Part shown: positions 7,068 through 16,177 of the stretch, piece after piece
How positions within the stretch are numbered: position 1 is the stretch's first letter
Layout of the letters: each line of letters opens with the position of its first letter
Assembly: GCF_000018885.1 (NCBI RefSeq)
Contig: NC_010168.1
Span: forward strand, 2,046,001-2,110,000
Source: Renibacterium salmoninarum ATCC 33209
GTDB taxonomy: Bacteria > Actinomycetota > Actinomycetes > Actinomycetales > Micrococcaceae
DNA: 64,000 nt
Reading direction: 5' to 3'
Position numbers and translations under genes: made by a program
Notes under the pieces: generated by a model
Told to the model about the DNA's origin: nothing
Databases searched by the model: none
The model's input: only the letters and a program-made list of their open reading frames with translations

Positions 7068-8473
7068 TAGCTTACCAGGAGTTCTGCCCAATCCGGAATT
7101 GCTGATTCTGGCCGATTCGCTTCATACCAAGCTGCGGCGCTCAGCACGCGCTGGTCAGCACCTACTCGGCCGGCAATCTGCACCCCGATTGGCCGACCGT
7201 CCGCGGTGAAGCCGCAATTCACGGTCGCCGCTGGTTGATCGGACATATTGTAGGGCGCGGTAAAGGCGATATGACCCATGGTCTGCTCCGGATCATCGTT
7301 AGGCATCGGCTGTTCTGCGCCAAAGGCAGCCATTGGTGCTACGGGTGAAATCACGAGATCGTACGGCCAGGTGGCCGCTACCGTGGCCTGCTGAATCGCC
7401 GCAATAGCTTCGTAATGGCTGATGGTCGTGGCGCCGTCGAACTCAGAACCGCGAGCGCACCAACGAGCGATATATGGCAGCACCCGGCCTTGATCTTCGA
7501 CCGTGAGGGCCGCGAAGTCACGATACGAACGAGTGCGCCAGAAATTATCGAGTGAGTCCATGAGCTGCTGGTTGATAAACGGTGGCAGTGACGCGACTTT
7601 AGCCCCGGCCTTGGCGAAGACCTCCGCTACGGCAAGTACCGCAGCCGCAATCTCATCATCAACTTCCGCTCCGGCCCCAGCGTCCAAATGGATACCGACC
7701 CGCGAATCGATTGGCTGGAAGGCCAAATTCTGCAGCTCCATCTCGGGATAGGGCCGTGCGGTGAAGTCTCGGGCGTCGAACTGAGCTACCACCGAAAGTA
7801 AAAGGGCCGCGTCGGAAACGTTGCGCGCGATCGGGCCCGCCGCGCGTCCAAGGTACGGCGCATCGAGCGGCACCAGACCGGCACTAGGTTTGAGTGTGGC
7901 CAAGCCTAGCCAGGTTCCGGGAAGCCTAATCGAGCCACCGATGTCAGTACCAAGGTGCAACGGTCCGTAACCAGCGGCAGCGGCAGCGGCTGCCCTGGCT
8001 CCGGCGCTAGAGCCACCGGTTGTCCAGTCAGGATTCCAGGGGCTACGACTGATGCCGTGCAAACTTGATACGCTAGATGAGAGCATGCCCCAATCTGGCA
8101 TCGTGGTGGAGCCAAGGATCACCGCGCCAGATTCCACTAGCCGATCAACTATTGGCGCGTTCGCTACAGCAATCGGTGGATTGGGTAGGGCCGTGCCTGC
8201 GGGCATCGGCACACCTTTGCGCGCGATGTTTTCCTTGATCGTCACCGGCACACCATCGAGCGGCCCACGAGCTGCTCCGCTAAGCCAACGCTGGGTGCTT
8301 TGCGCCGCCGCGAAGATCGCACCTTCTGCATCTTGCTGATAAAAGGCGTTGAGCGTCGGCTCGCATTCCTCGATTCGAGCTAACACGGCGGCACAGACGT
8401 CGCTGGGGCTGAATTCTGCACTGGCGTAACTCGCCGCTAGTTCCGCAGCATTCAAGTCGTGGAGCTTAGTCAT
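7064..8473 (-). CDS. Amidase, amidase-signature family
   Basis: A full-length 469-residue amidase-signature hydrolase. The Ser-cisSer-Lys triad is visible: Lys80 in VTIKEN, Ser155/156 in TTGGSSAGA, and nucleophile Ser181 in GTDIGGSIRLPG. Such enzymes hydrolyse carboxamides to acid and ammonia in the cytoplasm. Its start overlaps the stop of the ABC ATPase by 4 bp. It is thus the last gene of the importer operon, which implies that the transporter once delivered an amide or peptide-like substrate to it. It is the only open gene in that operon; its promoter lies upstream of four broken genes, so expression may be reduced by polarity. Confidence 0.88.
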   Translation of the reverse strand: MTKLHDLNAAELAASYASAEFSPSDVCAAVLARIEECEPTLNAFYQQDAEGAIFAAAQSTQRWLSGAARGPLDGVPVTIKENIARKGVPMPAGTALPNPPIAVANAPIVDRLVESGAVILGSTTMPDWGMLSSSVSSLHGISRSPWNPDWTTGGSSAGARAAAAAAAGYGPLHLGTDIGGSIRLPGTWLGLATLKPSAGLVPLDAPYLGRAAGPIARNVSDAALLLSVVAQFDARDFTARPYPEMELQNLAFQPIDSRVGIHLDAGAGAEVDDEIAAAVLAVAEVFAKAGAKVASLPPFINQQLMDSLDNFWRTRSYRDFAALTVEDQGRVLPYIARWCARGSEFDGATTISHYEAIAAIQQATVAATWPYDLVISPVAPMAAFGAEQPMPNDDPEQTMGHIAFTAPYNMSDQPAATVNCGFTADGRPIGVQIAGRVGADQRVLSAAAWYEANRPESAIPDWAELLVSY

Positions 8474-10182
8474 CGGGTCATCCTGCTCTGTAGTTCGGAG
8501 TGCAGTTGCAGACTAGAGTTCAGCAAGGTCTTGGTGTATTCATGTTGTGGCCGTTCATAGATATCGGCCGCCAAACCCGCTTCCACAATTCGTCCCGCGC
8601 TCAGCACAGCTATTTTTTCGCAAAGATGCCGAACCACACCAAGATCATGCGAAACCAGCACCAACGTGAGTTGATACTCCTGGACCAACTCAGCCAAAAG
8701 ATTCAACACCTGCGCGCGGACTGAAACGTCCAGAGCGCTGACTGGCTCATCAGCGACCAAAACGGCGGGCCGGCAAATCAGCGCCCGCGCTATGGAAATA
8801 CGTTGCCGCTGGCCACCAGAAATTTCATGGGGATACCGTTCGGCAGACCCTCGGGCCAAGCCGACGGCGTCGAGCATCGTGGCGACTTTCGCCCGTTGTA
8901 TTTTGCGACTAACTTGTTTGACTCCTGCACCTCGAAGCGGTTCAGAGATGATGTCTTGCACAGTCATCCAAGGGTCCAAAGAACCCAGAGGATCTTGAAA
9001 GATCAGCTGCAAATCAAGGCTCGATGCATGCGGATTGTTTCCAGCTACGCTCACGCTGCCCGAGCTGGGCTGATCTAGCCCAGCGAGAATCCGAAGCAAG
9101 GTGGATTTGCCCGAGCCAGACTCGCCAACAATGCCCAGGTGCTCCCCTGGCTGCACATCAAAGGAAATGCCACGCAGCGCCGGAACTGATTTTGCCCGGC
9201 TGAATAAGGTGCCGCCGCGTTGGTAGTTCCGGGTCAGATCACGAACCGAAATAATCGGCGGGTCCGTAGGCTCGACAGCCGGTTGAACTGTACTCGTGAG
9301 TCTATTCGGTTCAACAAGCGACAGCGGCTGGTAGTCACTTGCGGTTGCCACCGTGAAAAGCTTGCCATCGCGATCGGTAGCGCTCAAATCTGAGGCCGTG
9401 AGCAGTCCCCTGGTCTAGGGATGTTGCGGACGAAGCAATACTTCTTCGGTGAATCCTTCTTCGACGATTTTGCCGTGATTCATCGCTAACAGCCGATCAC
9501 AAATATTCGCGACCACGGCTAAATCGTGGGTGATAAACAGCAACCCGGTTCCGCTGGCGCGCACAGATTCCAAAACCAAATCTAAGACCTGACGTTGCAC
9601 GGTGACATCAAGAGCCGTTGTTGGTTCATCGCAGAGCAACAACGCCGGATCGTTGGCCAAAGCCATCGCAAGCATGACGCGTTGTCGTTGACCTCCAGAG
9701 AGCTGGTGGGGATATGCTTTAGCTGCTTCGGCCGGATCCGGTAGCCGAACTTGCGCCAGTAGCTCCAACACTTTCCGGGCTCGTTGTTGGCGCGTTGGCA
9801 CGCTCCTGTGCACGGCAAGTACCTCGGCAACTTGAGCACCGATCCGCATCAGCGGATTGAGCGCGCTCAGCGGTTCTTGGAAGACCATCGAAATGCTCTG
9901 GCCACGAATTGCACTCATTTGCTTTTCGGTAGCGCCCACGAGATCGTGCGAGGCAGCTGAAAATCGAATCGATCCGCTGCTAGAAACCCCTTCGGGCAGT
10001 AGCTGCATCAAAGCGGAGGCCGTCATCGACTTTCCGGAACCAGACTCGCCAATCAGCCCTATTCGTTCCCCTCGAGCCATCTGCAGGTTGAAGGACTCTA
10101 CGAGCGTTTTTTGGCCAGCTCGAATCTGTAGATCTTGAACCGAGGGCAGGGATGCCGCAGCTAGCGGTTGAGCTTGGCTCAT
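8470..10182 (-). pseudogene. Fused dual-ATPase of peptide ABC transporter (OppD-OppF type), one nonsense codon
   Basis: One continuous frame of 571 codons is interrupted only by TAG at 9415-9417. The N-terminal ABC domain has Walker A GESGSGKS (45-52), LSGGQRQR (161-168) and Walker B LLLCDEP. The C-terminal ABC domain has GESGSGKST, ISGGQRQR and VLVADEP. The stop falls in RPQHP-stop-TRGLLTASD, where relatives have HPYTRGLL, so a Tyr codon became amber. Fused dual ATPases of this size are common in actinobacterial oligopeptide importers. The only start codon soon after the stop is a TTG at 9387 without a clear ribosome site. As read, only the first ATPase half is made. Confidence 0.85.
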
Positions 10183-11029
10183 GGGCGGACCTGGCTAGAT
10201 GTGCTCTGGCTAGTTCGGGAATGGTTCAGCTTCGGATCGAAACGGTCGCGAAGTCCGTCACCAAGAAGGTTGAAACCTAGTACTGCAACGGCGATTGCGA
10301 CGCCGGGCCAGACTGCCAGCATCGGGCTCACACCGAGCAACGACTGCGAGTCCTGCAACATCCTGCCCCAAGACGGCACCGGCGGTGGCGTGCCCAATCC
10401 CAAGAAGGACAGCGCAGCTTCGGCAAGTACGGCAATGGCGAACGCGACCGAACATTGCACAATGACCATGCCAGAAATGTTGGGAACGACATGCCGCCGG
10501 GCGATCGCGAAGCGAGTTTGCGCTGATGACTTGGCAGCTTGAATATATTCGGTGCTCATCACTTGTAGTGTTCCACTGCGCGCCACTCTGGCGAATCCCG
10601 GGATGGAGCCAATGCCAATCGCCAGCATCGCCGTCGTCGTACTTGCACCAAAAACGGCACCGAAGACAACCGCTACCAAGAGCGCGGGAAATGCCAACAT
10701 AACATCAGAAGCACGCATGATCATTTCGTCAAGCCACCTGCGCCGCATACCGGCGATGATGCCCAGGGGCGTGCCGATCAACAACGCAATTCCGACGGCG
10801 ACCAGGCCAACCAGCAAGGTAGTACGGGCACCGTAAAGCACGGTGGACAGCACATCGCGACCGTATCGGTCCGTGCCCATCAGATGTTGCCAGCTAGAAC
10901 CTTGTAATCGGTCGGCCGGGATAGCGTGCAGGGGGCGTACGGCGTCCAAATAAAAGACAGCAGCGCGGCCAGCACAATTACCGTGACAATCAGCAGGCCA
11001 AGGCCCAACTGTAGATTGATCCGTTTCAC
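10179..11029 (-). pseudogene. Peptide ABC transporter permease, DppC/OppC type, frameshifted
   Basis: The GTG start at 11029 overlaps the dppB stop (GTGA). The first 33 codons give the N-terminal membrane helix (LQLGLGLLIVTVIVLAALLSFIWTPYAP). The remainder, from LHAIPADRLQGSSWQHLMGTDRYGRDVLS onward, is in another frame. One missing base in the five-G run at 10931-10935 explains the shift. The rest is a normal BPD_transp_1 permease with GTDRYGRD, the EAA loop AKSSAQTRFAIARRHVVPN and several transmembrane helices. It shares a 4-bp overlap with the ATPase gene, so the operon was tightly packed. Confidence 0.83.
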
Positions 11030-11993
11030 GCTATCGCCGCCCGGCCCAGTCGAATTCGTGGATCAATCACGGTGTACAGCAGATCGACCACTAGATTCAC
11101 CAACAAAGTAATCGTGACCAGCACCATGACAAGGCTTTGCACAGTTTGCAGATCTCGGTTGGCTACTGAGTCGATGGGCATGCTGCCAAGGCCCGGGAGA
11201 ACAAAAACCCGTTCCACCACAACAGCACCAATAATCAAGGTGGCAAATTGCACACTAGCTACCGTCAATACCGGAATAGCCGCATTGCGCAAGCCGTGTT
11301 TAATCAGCGCCTTACCGGGCTTTAGTCCCTTGGACCGGGCCGTCCGCAGATAGTCCTCATGCATCACTTCCAATACCGCGGAGCGCACGTATCGCGTGAG
11401 CACGGCCGCTTGCACAGTGGCGAGCGCAATAACCGGCAAGATCAATCGCCGCAGAAAATCGCCAAAATCATTTCTCGGCGGCGTCCAACCGTTAGCGGGC
11501 AACCAGCCTAGCTGAATGGCGAACAGCGCCACCAGCAAGATTCCGGCAAGAAAACCAGGAATTGCCAAACCCAGCTGGCTCGCGCCGCTGACCAGCAGCC
11601 CGGAGACCTTTCGGTGATTGACCGCTGCGAAGGTGCCAAAGGGAATCGCCACGAGCAGTGAAAGCAGCATGGCAAGCACTACCAGAATCAGACTTACTTG
11701 TAAGCGATCGTTGATGATGGGGCTGATGTCTTGTCGGGTGACAAATGAGGTGCCGAAATGGCCGCTGGGCAGCCCACCGATCCATTCGAAATATTGCACG
11801 ATGAGCGGTCGATCTGTGCCAAATTCGTGCCGTTTTGCCGCCAAAAGCTCCGGGCTGGCCTTGATGCCCAAAGCAATTTGCGCCGGATCCCCCCCCCCCC
11901 CCGCAGCGCACGCAACAGTAAAAAGATTGCGATTGACGCAACAAGAAAGGTTGCTAAGAATCTGGCCAGAAGTACCGAAATCCGAACAATCAT
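11026..11993 (-). pseudogene. Peptide ABC transporter permease, DppB/OppB type, frameshifted in a G14 tract
   Basis: Start at ATG 11993, overlapping the stop of the substrate-binding gene (ATGA). MIVRISVLLARFLATFLVASIAIFLLLRALRG is the usual first helix of DppB. The frame then enters a run of 14 G (11889-11902 on the plus strand) and emerges wrong. The correct continuation DPAQIALGIKASPELLAAKRHEFGTDRPLIVQYFEWIGGL lies in the ORF ending at 11026 and is normal to the end, including the EAA loop RTARSKGLKPGKALIKHGLRNAAIP. A tract of 12 or 15 would be in frame. Either the gene is off, or tract length varies in the population. Confidence 0.83.
11889..11902. repeat. 14-bp homopolymer C tract (poly-G on coding strand)
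   Basis: A run of 14 C inside the dppB-like gene. One base more would restore the frame (DPAQIALG). It is the counterpart of the 15-bp tract at 1211-1225. Confidence 0.95.
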
Positions 11994-13520
11994 GGCGCCC
12001 AACTCATGCTGGCCAGATCAAAAGCTTCGGTTGTCGCGTTAGCCGGAATGCCAGTAACGCCGACTTTGGCCAAGATCAGATTGGGGAAAAGGAAAAGCGA
12101 GTCCGCGGCCGCATCGTCGGTGATGGTGCGCACAATCTGTTTCATACCTGAGACGTAGCCGTTTTGCTCATCAGCATCGGCTTGAGCGGCCAAATCCTTG
12201 ATCTTGCTATTGTCATAGCCCAAGTAGTAGTTCGGATTATTGAACATCGTGAGCAGATCATGGCTTTCAACCGCCAGAATCACTGACATTTGGTAATCGT
12301 GCCGGGTGAAAACTTTATCTAGCCAAACGGACGGAAATTCTGCCGATTCAATGCTTGCCTGAATGCCGACGTCGGCTAGTTGTGACACCACAATTTCAGA
12401 AACCGCTTTGGCATAAGGCCGGTTCGGCACGCTGAAGCTAATCTTGAGATTCCGCACGCCAGCTTGATCAAGCAGCTGCCGCGCTTTCTCTGGATTGTAG
12501 GGGTAGCTAGCGCTGAGATCTTCGTAATAGGGATCGGTCGGTGGCACCGGGGCTGACATCACGGTACCGAATCCGCTCCACGCGGTATCCAAGACCGCTT
12601 TTCGGTCAAGCGCGTACATTACTGTTTGGCGGACGCGCACGTCGTTGAATGGTGCGGTTTTGTTATTCATCGACAAAATGACTTTGCTGGTGGAGCTGCC
12701 CTGGATAACCTGGTACTTGCTGTCTTTGCTGAGAGCTCTGCACCATATCTGGCGCCTGCATGTTGTAGACCAGATCGACGTCGCCCGATTTCAAGGCGTT
12801 CGTCGTCGCTACGGCGTCTGAGAAATAGCGCAGCGAAACATGCTTAACCTTGGCTGAACTCCCCCAATAGTCAGGGCGAGCATCCATTTCGATGCTCGCC
12901 CTGTGGTTCCATTGCGAAATCACGAACGGACCAGTGCCAATGGCTTTGCTCGCTAGTTTGTCCACACTTGCCGGATCAAACATCGCACCGATCAACGTGC
13001 CCATATCGTAAAGCCAGGCATTGGATGGCTTCGCAAGTTGCACCGTGACGTGCAGATCATCGATCACTTCCACAGAAGTGACCACATCCATCTTCTTTTT
13101 CAAACTGGAAAGCCAGGCCGGAGATTTCACCCGCTCAATGCTGAACTTGACGTTTGCCGCGGTAAAAGCCGCACCATTGGAGAACTTCACCCCGGGTTGC
13201 AAGGCGAAGGTGTAGGCCGTTCGGTCCTGGCTGATCGTCGAAGATTTGGCGAGCAGCGGCTGAATTTGGCCTTGCTGATCGATTTTCACCAGACCTTCGT
13301 AGACGTTGTACATCACGGTCTGCGGAATCGCCGCACCGGCGGTGGTCGTGAAATCGAGATTAGCTGGCTCCGAGGTCAGCGCAACTGACAAACCATCGGG
13401 GCGTCCGACGGGCGGGCCCAATCTGTTCGACGCCGTGTACCCGGCAGAACAGGCAGAGAGCGCCAAGAGCAGCACTAAACATAAGCCGGTTAGTAGCCGG
13501 AATTTCCGGGGGTCCCTCAT
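11990..13520 (-). pseudogene. Peptide/solute-binding lipoprotein of ABC transporter (SBP_bac_5), frameshifted
   Basis: N-terminal signal peptide with lipobox LALSAC (Cys24), so it would be a membrane-anchored extracytoplasmic lipoprotein. The SBP_bac_5 core follows: GLSVALTSEPANLDF, YNVYEGLVKIDQQGQIQPLLA, FALQPGVKFSNGAAFTAANVKFSIER, GTGPFVISQW. The reading frame breaks around 12733-12745; the continuation SKDSKYQVIQGSSTSKVILSMNNKTAPFNDVRVRQTVMYALDRKAVLD runs in another frame to 11990. Total length would be near 510 residues, normal for the family. First gene of the importer operon, transcribed divergently from the GntR-type regulator. Confidence 0.85.
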
Positions 13521-13603
13521 CAGTTTTCAACCGCTTTTCATCAGTTCAATACTGCCGTTCCAGTGCCGTTCTTTAGCGCCAAAACGTGGCGAAGTGTGAT
13601 CAC

Positions 13604-13632
13604 CTTAGCACCGGACCTTCAGCGAATGTCAA
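13604..13632 (-). promoter_or_regulatory. Candidate promoter of the ABC importer operon
   Basis: On the minus strand, a perfect TTGACA (plus-strand 13627-13632) is followed after 17 bp by GCTAAG (13604-13609). The GntR-type palindrome lies about 10 bp upstream of the -35. The -10 is weak. Confidence 0.45.
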
Positions 13633-13642
13633 CCTAGTTTGC

Positions 13643-13653
13643 TGGTATGACCA
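13643..13653. promoter_or_regulatory. Candidate GntR/FCD operator, TGGTATGACCA
   Basis: A palindrome TGGT-ATG-ACCA in the divergent intergenic region between the importer operon and the regulator gene, placed to control both. It matches the site at 5072-5082 in 9 of 11 positions and shares the flanking bases CT on the left and CTRAA on the right. Confidence 0.62.
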
Positions 13654-13741
13654 CTAAACCTCGTGAGATCTGCGCGCTATGCTGTGCACAGCAAAAACCG
13701 CCGCAAGATCAATGAATGACGACGATCAGGAGCGTAGCGTA

Positions 13742-14494
13742 ATGAATAAAGTCAGCTTCAGCCCGGCCGTTCCCATTCGGACCTACGAGCGCGTCGTCGA
13801 ACAGATCGAACAGGCCATTCTCGCTGGACAGATTTCCGCCGGCGAAAATCTGCCCAGCGAGCGCGAGCTGATGGTGCAGTTTTCCGTTAGCAGACCAACC
13901 ATTCGCGAAGCGTTACGAGTGCTACAGAGCTCCGGAATGATCCGATCGATGCCAGGAAATCGGGGTGGGCCCCGCGTATTACCCGTCGATGCGAATATGT
14001 TGGGGCATTCGTTTACCAAACTTGCCCGAATCGCTTCACTGTCTTTAGGCGAGCTTGTTCAGTTTCGGCTGATTCTAGAATCCGCAGCGTGCCGTTTGGC
14101 GGCCGCCCTGCGCACCGCAGAGCAACTAACCACAATGCGCCAAGCAGTCGCCCAAATGGCTGCCGAAGAAACGCACGGCAGTGAAGAATTTAATCAGGCT
14201 GACCTACAATTTCATTCCTCTATTTGGGCTGCAAGCCATAACAGTCTGTTGGCCGTCTGCGGACAAGCCGTCGCTGCCTCAATTTTGAATCTGATGAATG
14301 ACAGGTTGAACAACGCGGACGACGTCGGCTCGACGATGCGCCAGGCCGTCGCCAAAGACCACGCGATCTTCAACGCGGTCGAAGCTCAAGACAGTGCGCT
14401 AGCTGCCCGTCTTTCGCATGAGGCGATCAGCACACATTTTGCTGGTTACCTTTCGGAAGAAGAACGCCGCGGCATCTCCGCTCTAGTCAGCTGA
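13742..14494 (+). CDS. GntR-family regulator, FadR/FCD subfamily
   Basis: A 250-residue regulator. The winged HTH (NLPSERELMVQFSVSRPTIREALRVLQSSGMI, about residues 37-67) is followed by an all-helical FCD effector domain with the D...H pattern (ADLQFHSSIW, later KDHAIFNAV and SHEAISTHF) that usually binds a metal and a carboxylate ligand. The ATG at 13742 with an AGGAG site 10 bp upstream is preferred over the in-frame ATG at 13679, which overlaps a TATGCT -10-like sequence. It is the intact regulator at the end of the decayed amidase/ABC/aldehyde dehydrogenase island and very likely binds the TGGTNNGACCA sites (inference). Ligand unknown. Confidence 0.85.
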   Translation: MNKVSFSPAVPIRTYERVVEQIEQAILAGQISAGENLPSERELMVQFSVSRPTIREALRVLQSSGMIRSMPGNRGGPRVLPVDANMLGHSFTKLARIASLSLGELVQFRLILESAACRLAAALRTAEQLTTMRQAVAQMAAEETHGSEEFNQADLQFHSSIWAASHNSLLAVCGQAVAASILNLMNDRLNNADDVGSTMRQAVAKDHAIFNAVEAQDSALAARLSHEAISTHFAGYLSEEERRGISALVS

Positions 14495-14528
14495 TTTCGA
14501 TCCATTTTGCCGATTCATTTACCTGCGG

Positions 14529-15779
14529 CTAGATCGCCCGGCGTTTACTACGGAGTGCATCAAATCCGTTGCGGCCCATCATCGAGCCCACGGTCTTCCA
14601 CCACGGCCTCTTGAGATCAGGGTTCTTTCCTTTGCCAAGGCGATGTAGCTGGTCGGTATGCCATTGCAAGTCTAAGAAACCGTCGATGGTCTTGAGGTTC
14701 ATGAGCTTACTCATGACCGGGCGGAGACCGACGCGAACCTGCGCAGCGTGCAGACGCTCTTGATCTAGATCCAGGATCAGGCTGGCGGCATCCGGCGCGG
14801 TGGCCGTTGGCCTACCCAGTCCAATCACATCGCAGGCGGCCGAGCCGACTGCTTCGACCATGGCAGCCTTAGTCCGGAAACCGCCAGTCACAGCTAACGG
14901 GATGTTCCCGGCCACTGCACGGGCGGTGTTTGCGTATTCCAGAAAATATGCTTCGCGATCCAGCGTGCTTTGCGCAGGAGTTTGCCCCATCATGGCTGGT
15001 GCTTCATAGCTACCACCACTGATCTCGATCAAGTCGATCTGCTCCCCTGCCAACTGCGCGAGTACGCTAAAAGACTCTTCTTCGCTAAATCCACCACGTT
15101 GGAAATCCGCTGAATTTAGCTTGATTCCGACGCTGAAGCCGGGGTTCAATTTGGCCCGAATCGCCCGAATCACGGCAAACAGGAACCGGCTCCGCCGTTG
15201 CGGGTCACCACCCCAATCATCGGTGCGCAGATTCGATAACGGCGAGAGAAATTGTGCAATCAAATAACCGTGGGCCGCATGGATCTGCACGCCGTCAAAG
15301 CCAGCAGACTGGGCCACTTGCGCTGCGGTAGCAAACCTCGCGATGATCTCTTCGATTTCTGCGACGCTCAGCTCCCGCGGTGTGGGCGCGCCCGGAATAT
15401 TCATCGCGACTGCGCTGGGCGCAACGGGGCGCGAACGGCCAGCCAACGGGTTCGCCTGCCTGCCGGGGTGATTCATTTGCATCCACAAGCGCGAGCCGCG
15501 ATCTTGAGCAGCCGTGGCCCAACGCCCTAATCCGGCCAGATCTCGTTCGTCTTCAATCGCGACGTTTCCCGGCTCGCCAAGTTGCCCGGCGTCGACCATG
15601 ACGTTTCCGGTAATAATCAAACCAAAGCCGCCAGCACCCCAGCGCTTGTACAACTGCTCCAGGCGCTCGCTGGGCCCGTGTGAGGCATTGCCTAAGGCTT
15701 CGCTCAACGCAGACTTCATTATCCGGTTGGGCAACACCTGCCCATTTGGCAAGGTTAGCGGCGTCTGCAGTTCTGGCAT
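14529..15779 (-). CDS. NADH:flavin oxidoreductase, Old Yellow Enzyme family
   Basis: A 416-residue FMN-dependent TIM-barrel oxidoreductase. N-terminal LPNRIMKSALSE, the catalytic His pair H167/H170 in DGVQIHAAHGYLIAQFLSP, then NLRTDDWGGDPQRRSRFLFAV and the FMN phosphate region (GDIPLAVTGGF-like, here GNIPLAVTGGFRTKAA). Single-domain length without the 2,4-dienoyl-CoA reductase C-terminal extension. The ATG at 15779 follows an AGGGAG site; an in-frame start at 15797 is possible. Such enzymes reduce alpha,beta-unsaturated carbonyls, nitro compounds or nitrate esters; the substrate is unknown. Convergent with the GntR gene; own promoter with palindrome at 15801-15827. Confidence 0.86.
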   Translation of the reverse strand: MPELQTPLTLPNGQVLPNRIMKSALSEALGNASHGPSERLEQLYKRWGAGGFGLIITGNVMVDAGQLGEPGNVAIEDERDLAGLGRWATAAQDRGSRLWMQMNHPGRQANPLAGRSRPVAPSAVAMNIPGAPTPRELSVAEIEEIIARFATAAQVAQSAGFDGVQIHAAHGYLIAQFLSPLSNLRTDDWGGDPQRRSRFLFAVIRAIRAKLNPGFSVGIKLNSADFQRGGFSEEESFSVLAQLAGEQIDLIEISGGSYEAPAMMGQTPAQSTLDREAYFLEYANTARAVAGNIPLAVTGGFRTKAAMVEAVGSAACDVIGLGRPTATAPDAASLILDLDQERLHAAQVRVGLRPVMSKLMNLKTIDGFLDLQWHTDQLHRLGKGKNPDLKRPWWKTVGSMMGRNGFDALRSKRRAI

Positions 15780-15800
15780 GGGAGCTCCCTTTTTCACAAT

Positions 15801-15827
15801 TGATACAAGTTAACCATATTTGTATCA
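15801..15827. promoter_or_regulatory. Palindromic operator candidate upstream of OYE gene
   Basis: Perfect inverted repeat TGATACAA-N11-TTGTATCA, 21 bp upstream of the chosen start. Its arm length and AT-rich centre are typical of a TetR- or LacI-type operator. No cognate regulator gene is adjacent. Confidence 0.5.
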
Positions 15828-15914
15828 ACACTTATTGATTGGCCTCGAATTACGACGGCGAAGCTGAGTTTGCGGCGCACCTTCAGGCCGGAACTTTAGC
15901 TGGTTAACCAAGAA

Positions 15915-15951
15915 GGCCGCTGGTCAGAGAGAAACTCTCTGACCAGCGGCC
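15915..15951 (-). terminator. Strong hairpin after tRNA-Leu (17-bp perfect stem)
   Basis: Arms 15915-15931 and 15935-15951 are perfectly complementary around an AAA loop. It lies just 3' of tRNA-Leu on the minus strand. There is no long U-tract, so it would be an I-shaped terminator or processing site. Confidence 0.65.
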
Positions 15952-15960
15952 TGGGACCAG

Positions 15961-16042
15961 TGCCCGAGGTGGGACTCGAACCCACACACCTTTCGATACT
16001 GCATTTTGAGTGCAGCGCGTCTGCCAATTCCGCCACTCGGGC
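15961..16042 (-). tRNA. tRNA-Leu (anticodon CAA)
   Basis: An 82-nt tRNA with a long variable arm. The acceptor stem GCCCGAG/CTCGGGC has discriminator A at 15961. Anticodon stem CTGCA/TGCAG with loop CTCAAAA gives CAA, reading UUG. The T-arm GTGGG-TTCGAGT-CCCAC is intact. CCA is not encoded. Confidence 0.95.
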
Positions 16043-16177
16043 GGGCACTGTCTACGCAGTCGCAGCGATGAAGATCACGCTCCGCTTTCAGCTGAGCTTG
16101 TCCTTGATATGCGAGAAACAACTCTACATGCAGATAGGCTGATTTATGAAAACCGTCCCGCAGTACAAGGAGTCACC

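Noticed and set aside
9385..9387. TTG as the start of an independent OppF-type gene
   Set aside because: No ribosome site, and the sequence upstream to the TAG reads as normal linker in the same frame as the first ATPase.
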